Source: Nectonema munidae
Lineage: Eukaryota; Nematomorpha; Nectonematoida; Nectonematidae
Assembly (NCBI GenBank): GCA_030549495.1
Contig: JAUIRK010000757.1
Location: forward strand, 186,001 to 250,000
Length of the DNA: 64,000 nucleotides
Reading direction: 5' to 3'
The position numbers and the translations under genes were made by a program. The notes beneath the pieces are model-generated. The model did not search any database, was not told where the DNA came from, and was given only the letters and a program-made list of their open reading frames with translations. This document shows, in pieces, positions 56,174-64,000 of the stretch. Positions within the stretch are counted from its first letter, which is position 1, and every line of letters starts with the position of its first letter.

Positions 56174-59100
56174 ATGGGAGTTCATGGTCTCTGGAAGATC
56201 CTAGAGTCGTCAGGAAGATCCACAAACCTAGAATCCTTAGAAGGAAAAGTTATTGCTGTGGGTAAAAGCTTCAAGTAGAGTTTTCAAAAATGTATTCCAT
56301 CTTCACCAATTTTAGATGCAAGTATTTGGCTTCATCAAGCGATACGCGCTTCCTCAAATCAAAACCGCAAACTTCCTCAAGATATGCTTTTTGCACCACA
56401 CATTTATGTCCTTGTTCGACGCATCTGCAAACTTCTGTACTTCAACATTAAGCCTGTTCTTGTTTTTGATGGTGGTGTTGCTCACTTGAAGAAGGATGTT
56501 ATCGTAAGAATTGCATTTTTTGGCCTGAGCATGATCAATCGATTCCAACTTTTGAGAAACTGATTATATGAAGTGGAGGTAAAAATGTTTGGCTGTCAAT
56601 TTTCCTAATAGATTTCAGTTTATATGCAATCAGTATATTGATTCACATGCATATCATCGCATATATTTTTTTATATTTGCATCCAGGGTTTCGGAGTCGG
56701 ATTAGAAACTTGGGCATTTATGGATAGTGGTCGAGATCGCTATCTAATGAAACTAGAAGTCAAAGTCGTATTTTTTTTTAGAAAATTTAAATAATGAAAA
56801 AAATGGTCAACCTTTTTTTAATTATTTTTCGGAAGTAACAGTTGGCGTTAAATTCATTAAGTTTTTAGGATATTTTAAGTACTTGCTGTGTTTTAGTCAG
56901 GGTCAAATTTTTGAAAATACTAAGAGTCGGAGTTGGTTAAGATATTTATAAGAGCTAATTTAATAATATCATTGAATAAGAATTTGTTAGTCGAAATATA
57001 ATATGCTTGGCATTAAAACCAGGGGTGGAGAATTTTTTTGTGGATGAAGCCATCCTACAATTCATCTTGTAAGGGGACGTGAGTAGGGTTGGTTAGATGC
57101 TGGATTCGATAACTCAAGGTCTTGGGTTCGATTCCGCATCAAGCCTGCTTTCCTCATAGTTCGATACAAGCGGCGCAATTGTGCCTTCTCGATGAAAACA
57201 CCCCGGGGTACCTCTCTACCTCTACAATTCATCAACTCATAGAGGCCCCATAGAACATTTATCATTCGCCAAGACAAAGTAATTTATCAGTAAATTAATC
57301 AATGAGCATGCGATTTTCAAAACAGTAGTTTTCAAATTGATAAGTGAATGAAAAATATCGAAAGCATTTTCAGAATAGCTTAGTTAAGTATTCTTTCTGT
57401 ATTTAATTAACGAGTAAAGGAATACGAATCCTATGAAAAGAAAGCTGCTTATAAGATGATTTAAATTTCAATGAAATATTTTCCCTCGTCAAAAGGAGAT
57501 TTCATGCATTTAAAAGGCTCTATAGCTTTTCTAAAGCTTTTGATATATCAACTAAGTGTAAATATTTATCATCGAGTGTATAAGGTGCCACATGATTTTT
57601 TCTATTTCCTTCCCTTATTTAAAGTATTTTCAAATTTTGATTAAAATCATTTAACTGGTTAAGCAAAAACCACTTTCCGTTTTTTCAATGATAAGTGATT
57701 CGGTAATATTTTTTCAAATTTATCCACTAGTTACAATAGAATATTCCTTTGTTTAATAATTGGGAAAACTGCAGCCCGTTTGCCATATGCTGCCTCTAAT
57801 CACTTTTTATGTGACTGTTTTTTAATTTGAGGAATTTACATCGAAAACTTTTTTGTAAACTTCAGCTCAAAAACAAGAACCTTCTGTAAAGTTTTAAATC
57901 AATATCAAGTCCTTTTAAAGGAATGTCAAAAACTTGGTTGAATGAGACAAGAGTATTAGCAATTTGCTAATATGTTTTCAAATTTTACCCTGTATAGTCT
58001 TCATTGCGGCCTGCACCTAAAAGTTATTTCTGACCACTCCTTTATATGGATACCTCATATGAAGAATTTGTTACTCAGAGTATAAAATGATAAAATATGA
58101 TGATTTATTCTTAGCTGAAGAGAAAAATGCAGAAGGAAAGAATTAATAGAATGGGCCAAAAAGTTGAGAGAGGCATCACAAAAGCAAAACTCTTTTCCAA
58201 AGCCCTTGACGAAGCGAGTAAACTTAAGGGTGTCTCTGTGAGCACGAAGAAACACTCTGCCAGTCCCATTAAGGCGAGATCAGCTGTTAAAGATCTCTTT
58301 GATTTGCCTCCTCTTCCAAACTCTCCTTCAGAAGGAAACGCCACTTTGGGTGACGGTAGTGAAGCGTGGATGCAGGTTAAAGTTGCGCGTTTCGCTGAAG
58401 AATACGTTCGCTCGTGTTACGGAGTATTCAGTGTGAATGATGAGCATTTTCAATCCCTTCCCATTATCATTCAGCGAGAGATCATTGACGTGGCCAAGCA
58501 ATATAACAAGCATCCATCTCTCAATGTTTTGCAGCCCCTTTCTCAAGTAAGGATTCTTTTTGCCATTTGTGATTTTATAATCGCAAATACATACCTACTT
58601 TTCTGTCTCTAAATGAATTGTCGGTTCGAACCCAGTTCACATTATAAATGTGCTCAGAACGATTTCTCTTTTCTCGAATATCACGTCTATTTCCCAATTT
58701 CCGAGCTTTTATTTTGCCCTGTTTATCTCGAATAAAATAAAATATTTGTGGCTGGCTAAACATATCTAAATTTTCTGATCTTTTAAATAGTGCTGCACTG
58801 TATTTAGCAGCAGGCGATTCCCCCTTTTAGAAGATTCAAAATTTACATCCCTCCTCCACTTTTCGGACAACTTTGTAAACATTTCTTTGTAATGTAAATA
58901 TAAGCAATCTTACATTCTAAACAAAAGGTAAATAGAAATTTACTTGCAAAACATTATTATCAAAAATAGAATACCTTTAAATTTCAGTTTTTAGTTAATT
59001 AATCCGTTAACGCCCAATGTCGACTATACAAAAATAAAATCGTCTGCGTTTATCAAAGCTCTTTAATACAAATCTGCTTTACAATAGATATCGTCTGATT

Positions 59101-61186
59101 ATTCTGGTCGTTAACGGGTTAATTCGCTTTCTTCAATTTTAATGGAGATTTTTTTACAAAAATTGTGTTTAATTCACCCTTGAAATTTTTCCTTAGGGGG
59201 TAATTCGTTTCCATGTAAATCTTCCATGTTTTTATTCTAAAATCCCCCCCCCCCCCCCTCTAAAATTTTCTCTCCATCGCTTTTTCACCATACCAAGTAA
59301 TTTAAACAATTGTTGCTCAATTTTATTCTTGCTTAATATTGTCAGATGTTAGTTATCGTAACTAATTATTTTGTTTTATATCCATGTTAATAAGCATATG
59401 GCTGGCTGCGTTGAGGGATAAGAACGAAATGATAAAAATTTAAAAAAAAATTATTAAATTTTAATAATAAATTTTATTAATATATAAAATAATATATATA
59501 GAATAATAAAATATTTATTACAGTGCATACAAGTTTGATATGAAAAAGTGCGGACTAAAATGATTGTTTAATGCAAAAACTAAAAAGAGTGTATGTTCTA
59601 ACTTACATTGATCTGTGCTACCTTGCTCTGCTTATTATATGCCGATTAATCCTCACGCCATTTGTCGATGCCAATGTTTTTGAATCACCAGAGTATTAAA
59701 TTAGATTTATCTTGAAAAATGTTTTTTAAATGAGTTTCCTTTAAATTATAAAAATATTTTTGAATAATTATGACACCAATAATTGAGTAAATAAATTATG
59801 CATTAAAAGATTTAAAAGTATACCTTATTAAAAACTCTTTATAATTTAATCATTTTCTAATAGAATAAAACATTTGATCTAAAAATTTTCCTAATTCATT
59901 TTTTTTAATGAATAATCCATTTTTTCAGATTTGAGGCTGTAACTTTGATACATTTGCAAAATTTTCATAAACTTTAATTCAAAATAAATATTTTAGAGAT
60001 GGAACATTTTGTATTTTCCAATTTTTGATATTTTATATACAAGATTAAAGTATCAAACTAATCTTTTTATACATTTAAAAGCTACCGTAAAAGTTTAGAT
60101 AGTTTTTAAATTTATTTTTTATTTTCATACTGTATCGAACTTTTTTGAATTTGACACCTTCTCACTACTCATATTCTTTCTGAATATTTAATTTTTATTG
60201 TGTTATTTAAGAAAGATGAAGATTTTTCTCTATTTCAAATGGAAAAACTTATTAAGCAAAGCGAATTATCTAAGCACTTGAAAAAACTTTCCAAAAAAAT
60301 GCAACCCTACCAAGTTGAGTGTGGTGGCAAGGATGTGCATATCAAATCTAACTTCTTGGCTTCAGACGAAACAACTCATTATATTTTGGTCAAAAGAAAT
60401 AATACATCTTCAATTATGCCTACCAATCAAGAGAGCAATACAAAAATGCGTGATTCTTTACATACGCCCAAAGATCTCAAAAATCTTACCTCTATCGAAG
60501 AAGAAAAATCCTTTGATGCTGAAAGAGTTTTACCACAACTCTCTCAGGCTCAATTTACGGCGGATACCGAGCCTACTTCCTCCGTGTTACAATGCATTGT
60601 AGCGTCGCCCAATCAAAGAGACGCATTGCACGAGGAGGAGAAAAAGAATCTTAGTGATGATGAATTCGAAGCTTTACTTAGTTCACAAAGTAGTGAAGAA
60701 GGTTGTGATGACAGTGTCTCTTTTACGCCTGATCTGGATGGAGAGAAAAGCGTTCTTTCTCAAAAAAAATTGGAGCTTGATAAGAGTATTGGAATATTAA
60801 ATTCCCTTGACGTTGACAACACGCTGGAAAGTATTTCTGAAGTTCGTGAAAAATCTCCTAACCATATTGTAAATACTGGAAACGTAATAAAAAGTATTGA
60901 TGAACGCGTTCAATTTTCCTCATCAACAAATGGTAGTGGAGAAAATCTAACAGCTTTTGGTGATGAGTCAAATGATAAAAAGGAATCCTTCAAAGAAAAT
61001 AATTCGAATTTTCTCAATATAGAAAATCCTTTTAGTAAATCCTTTCCGACAGATTACAATCAAACTTCAGATATGACATCGTGTCCGTTGAATCGGATAC
61101 TTCACGAAAAAAGGAGCAACAGTCAAAGTCCTGAAAATGATGCTAAAGAAAATTTGAAAGAACCCAAAACTTTTCCAAAAGTGGAG
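56174..61186 (+). CDS. ERCC5: XPG/ERCC5 DNA repair endonuclease, 5' part (exons 1-4)
   Basis: This is the structure-specific nuclease that cuts 3' of the lesion in nucleotide excision repair and binds TFIIH. Exons 56174-56261, 56316-56503, 58115-58546 and 60212-61186 join in frame to 561 residues. Exon 1 is [15 protein letters not shown]...VIAV; the joined codon gives the catalytic Asp30 in VDASIWLHQ. Exon 2 has [16 protein letters not shown], with Asp81 matching the human Asp77, and LKKDVI. Exon 3 ([31 protein letters not shown]) and exon 4 ([41 protein letters not shown]) are the start of the long acidic spacer. Exon 4 ends at GAG|GTGAGA in phase 0. The XPG-I nuclease half is not in the window. 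The start is the conserved MGVxGLW. Confidence 0.93.
56504..58114 (+). other. XPG intron 2, 1.6 kb
   Basis: Donor ATC|GTAAGA, acceptor TTATTCTTAG. It contains a family 1 SINE at 57073-57222. The rest is AT-rich and unassigned. Confidence 0.8.
57073..57222 (+). mobile_element. tRNA-derived SINE, family 1, longest copy
   Basis: GGGGACGTGAGTAGGGTTGG (A-box), GGGTTCGATTCCGCATCAAG (B-box), then GGCGCAATTGTGCCTTCTCG and ACCCCGGGGTACC. It is the best reference copy for the family. The CCCCGGGG palindrome near its end is conserved in part in other copies. Confidence 0.8.
58547..60211 (+). other. XPG intron 3, 1.7 kb
   Basis: Donor CAA|GTAAGG, acceptor TGTTATTTAAG. It holds a TTAA MITE and a C-run of 14 bases at about 59246; otherwise it is AT-rich and unassigned. 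Confidence 0.8.
58999..59122. mobile_element. TTAA MITE family B
   Basis: A 124 bp element with ends TTAATCCGTTAACGCCCA and TGGTCGTTAACGGGTTAA, carrying AATCGTCTGC and ATCGTCTGATT. It lies in XPG intron 3. Confidence 0.75.
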
Positions 61187-61844
61187 GTGAGACGTTTGTT
61201 TTTAAAATATCTTATTTGAAGCATAAACTCAACTTGTATTCCATATCAATCAAATAATTCTCCCATATTGTTCAATTAATGGGGAAATTAGTTGCTGATT
61301 TCAAGTAAGAAGAACCTTGTTTATTTAAAATACAAAAAAAAATAATGAAGTAAAATAAATTACTAATTTTATGATAAAAAATCTTATATAACGTAAAATT
61401 GTATGTACAAAAAATAGCAATTTAATTATAACAATTAGAAGTAAGAGATACTAATTTGAAGCATTCGGTAAAAAATTGATAGAACTAATTTTCTAAACAC
61501 ATTCAATTGAGCAGTTCTTTACAGAGCTTTTTTCATTCTTGTTTTTAGTGTTCCTATGCTCAAGTGAATTAGAGACATACTATGCATCTTTTTATTCTGA
61601 AAATTTGATGATCTCTGAAATTAGTAAGGGGTTAGTTTGAACTATTTGTTACAAAGATTATAACTTATACCATCAATTTATCGAAAATATCGAGTAAGTC
61701 GTAAAAAACATTACAAAGTTTGTAAACGAAGGGTGCTAAGTTATACTTATATAAATTTTACCTTTTAGAATAATAGAACAAATTCCCACTATGAGAAATA
61801 TGATTGGTACGGTTAAAGCCTTTTTTCTCATTTACTAATTGATA

Positions 61845-63140
61845 AAAGATTTTAGTGACCCCAAATTACACTATCCAATAGTTGATAACATGATAAAAAA
61901 AAGTAGTTGTATAATGGTTCTTGAAAATAATTATTAAAATGATTATTATAGTTTGTTATTAAAATAACATATGTGGACCAATTTAATTTCTTATAAAGTA
62001 TGATTGCTAATAACTGGAAAGCGTTCACGAATTCAAACACATAATAAATTCTCAAGTTCATATAAGAAAAATAATTGCAGTAAAAAATTAATTTTTGGTA
62101 GGAAAAAGGAATATTGATAGTCGAGTCATCAGCAAAGATAAGAAAATTGAATTTTAAGTTGGAAGAATTTAAATATTATTAATGTAATTTAAGGAAGAAG
62201 GCGTCCATGAGTGCTTCCTTGAAGAACTCCTGATCTGATGTATTGAGTTTTTGAGAATGAGCCAATTTGAAACTCGTTGCTGTCACATTTTGCCATAGTT
62301 TTTCATAAATAACAAAAAAAATTTTCGAAACGATAAATTTTCATTATATGAAGCAAAAGTGTAGGCGCAACAGTGAAACAAACGCTCTACAAAAATCTAT
62401 AAATGCGTTAACTAGACAATTACTTAAATGCAGATTGTCAAGTATATCGTTAATAAGAAGAGAAAGTAAAGATTCCGTATTCTGATTTTTTCTGAATCCC
62501 AACTGGTATTTGTAAGATAAGTTATTCTCTTGAAAATAGGAATAAATTTGATCATAGCGTCGTTTTCCGAATATTTTAGAAATAACGGGTACGATTATGG
62601 GTATTGGATCATGGTTTTTAGTAAATAATCCGTTTCCTTATGGGATAAATATTGCTTCTTTTAAATTAATCAGGAAAAATAGGATGTTCATTGCAAGAAT
62701 TGAATCTAGTGTAAAAGATACGTTGTTAGAATATTAATAAACAATTTTGTGTGAGGAATAGAGATGTCAAAAATATTGCAGAATTTTTATTACTTGAAAC
62801 TATTGACCGTAAGTTAAATGTCTTCTAAGAAAAAATTTGTATCAAATAAAAATTAGCAAAGTTAAAACTAACATTTTATCATTAACTAACATTACTCATC
62901 CCAAATTTATCAGTAAAGATGTCAGAAAGTGTTTCAGAATCATCAATATTTTGCCATTATTCATTAAGCTTATCTTAGGATCAGAAAATTTCTTTACCAA
63001 TTCATTAATGATTTCCCAATATTGTTTAGAATCAGATAAATTAGAAAAAGACTCAGTTTCAGAAAAAACTTTTTCAATAAGTCGTGAAAAAAAGCTTCTT
63101 CAATTTCATAAAAAATCATCGCATAAAATAAGTGCTAGTT
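61845..63140 (-). pseudogene. LINE reverse transcriptase relic in XPG intron 4
   Basis: Reading the minus strand: SKQYWEIINELVKKF at about 63040-62990, then ISKIFGKRRYDQIYSYFQEN and YQLGFRKNQNTESLLSLLIN (62590-62440), LVNAFIDFCRAF (62410-62370), SGVLQGSTHGRLL (block 4, 62240-62200) and FNFLIFADDSTINI (62150-62110, the ADD box). A C-terminal stretch to 61852 follows. Several frameshifts and stops break it. The order of blocks matches a non-LTR retrotransposon of the Jockey/CR1 group, as in the 9 kb fragment. Confidence 0.85.
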
Positions 63141-63404
63141 AAAGGACAAAACAGATTTAACAAAAGTATTTTTATCGAAAAATTTGTTAATAAAATTTAT
63201 ATAAAAACTCAACTTTTGATATGTGAAAATTGATGTTAAAAGCATGGCTTGGATAAATTTCGATTGGAACAAAGATGCCAAGAATTGTTTCACTTGTTAC
63301 TTGTAGGAAAGAGTTACAAAGCCAAATATTCAAAAATGATTCAACATAAATATTCTCTAATTTTAAATAAATCAAGATTGAGGTCTCCAAGAAACAAACT
63401 CATT

Positions 63405-63532
63405 TTAACCGGTTATCGACATATGTCGACTTTACAAAAATATGAATCGTCTGATTTTATAAATGCTTTTTAATACAAATCTTCTGCTTTACATTAGATA
63501 TCGTCTGCTTATTCTGGCCGATAACGGGTTAA
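63405..63532. mobile_element. TTAA MITE family B, well-preserved copy
   Basis: A 128 bp element with ends TTAACCGGTTATCGACA and GCCGATAACGGGTTAA, carrying AATCGTCTGATT and ATCGTCTGC. It shares the interior phrase CTTTTTAATACAAATCTTCT with 25163-25289 and, inverted, with 52895-52975. Confidence 0.8.
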
Positions 63533-64000
63533 GATCAACTTTGTAGTTAACTAGAAACAGTATTCCCATCTCTGATGTAACCCTGTTATTACTTCAAATT
63601 CTCTTTAAATCTCTTGTTTAAATACGATATCCCAAAACATACTAACAATATTGTAAAAATAAGATGTGTAAGCTATAATCCCGATTTTCGATTTAAAAAA
63701 GCGAGAAAATCCCCCATGAAGAAGTATTCCTAAAGCAGATGATTTTTTCGTGTTTCACTGCTGACCCAGTGTCTAACAGGTTACATCAAGGAAAAAATAA
63801 TTTATCTGATGTTTTTATTTCGATTTGTTTTTAACTTGCCTGAAATAACGAGCAGATTAGAATATAATTCTTCCGATACATCGTCCACTATTTTTTTTTA
63901 AATCGGACTGCAATTAGAGAAAAAAAATTGGACTTCGCGCCACATTTGTTTTTTTACTTATTTTTTATTCGTATTTATTGTAAAACTAGTCAATTACTGT

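Larger units (their letters stand above)
61187..64000 (+). other. XPG intron 4, open at the window end
   Basis: No exon with the XPG-I signature (G-I-P-Y, E-A-E-A-Q-C) is found up to 64000, so this intron is at least 2.8 kb. It contains a LINE relic and a TTAA MITE. The stretches 61190-61840 and 63540-64000 are otherwise unassigned; CAGATGATTTTTTCGTG near 63739 may be another MITE scrap. Confidence 0.6.

Noticed and set aside
11401-57222. tRNA genes at the A/B-box sequences
   Set aside because: Acceptor stems do not pair, anticodon arms are irregular and the same sequences recur with shared bodies, so they are SINE heads.
57062-57277. 71-codon minus-strand frame
   Set aside because: It is the reverse of a family 1 SINE.
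60200-61219. Independent gene starting with GTG at 60200
   Set aside because: The acceptor TTATTTAAG ends at 60211 and the frame continues XPG exon 3 in phase, so it is exon 4 of XPG, ending at the donor 61186.
62837-63142. 101-codon plus-strand frame
   Set aside because: It is the shadow of the LINE relic on the minus strand, where the recognisable motifs lie.
61187-64000. Further XPG exons in the window
   Set aside because: No sequence resembling the XPG-I or helix-hairpin-helix blocks is visible on the plus strand; only the intronic LINE and MITE are seen.

Overview
The window is AT-rich nuclear DNA of an animal. It holds two intron-bearing host genes in a sea of transposon debris. Short introns of about 50-65 bases next to very long ones, animal-type PDI and XPG genes, and piggyBac, hAT, pogo/Tigger, Tc1/mariner and LINE relics plus tRNA-derived SINEs point to a metazoan. 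An arthropod, perhaps a copepod, is my best guess, but it is inferred and not shown by the sequence.

Host genes. (1) A protein disulfide isomerase gene on + runs from 12474 to 32520 in 11 exons that join in frame to 538 residues: signal peptide, a-b-b'-a' layout, active sites CGHC and CKHC, acidic tail and a C-terminal HEEL. (2) Its 14.5 kb first intron contains an antisense gene with a 2.0 kb terminal exon (20020-22044) and a likely signal-peptide first exon (26142-26306) behind a TATA box. It would encode a Lys/Asn/Glu/Arg/Tyr-rich protein I do not recognise. (3) The first four exons of an XPG/ERCC5 endonuclease gene on + start at 56174. The gene leaves the window in intron 4.

Layout. 1-12400: AT-rich DNA, a broken Tigger, an IS630/Tc1-like transposon with an open transposase frame and 295 bp inverted repeats made of ten 21 bp units each, a minisatellite, and LINE pieces. 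12400-32560: PDI with its nested gene, piggyBac remains, MITEs, a near-perfect foldback and a hAT relic. 32560-40000: mostly unassigned AT-rich DNA with SINEs and MITEs. 40020-41860: a 150 bp satellite arranged as a four-monomer higher-order repeat of about 606 bp. 42930-45500: a second, older satellite. 46620-48000: a divergent hAT-like transposase relic. 48000-49500: a sharply GC-rich foreign island with a gag- or nucleoprotein-like frame, treated here as a fossil. 49500-56000: LINE tail, SINEs, a pogo-type MITE and an 805 bp hAT element with a perfect 8 bp target duplication. 56174-64000: XPG exons, TTAA-type MITEs and a LINE relic in intron 4.

The most noteworthy items are the antisense secreted-protein candidate inside the PDI intron, the matching intron position in both PDI thioredoxin domains, the transposon whose inverted repeats are tandem arrays, the higher-order satellite, and a family of TTAA MITEs sharing a repeated TCGTCTGC motif.
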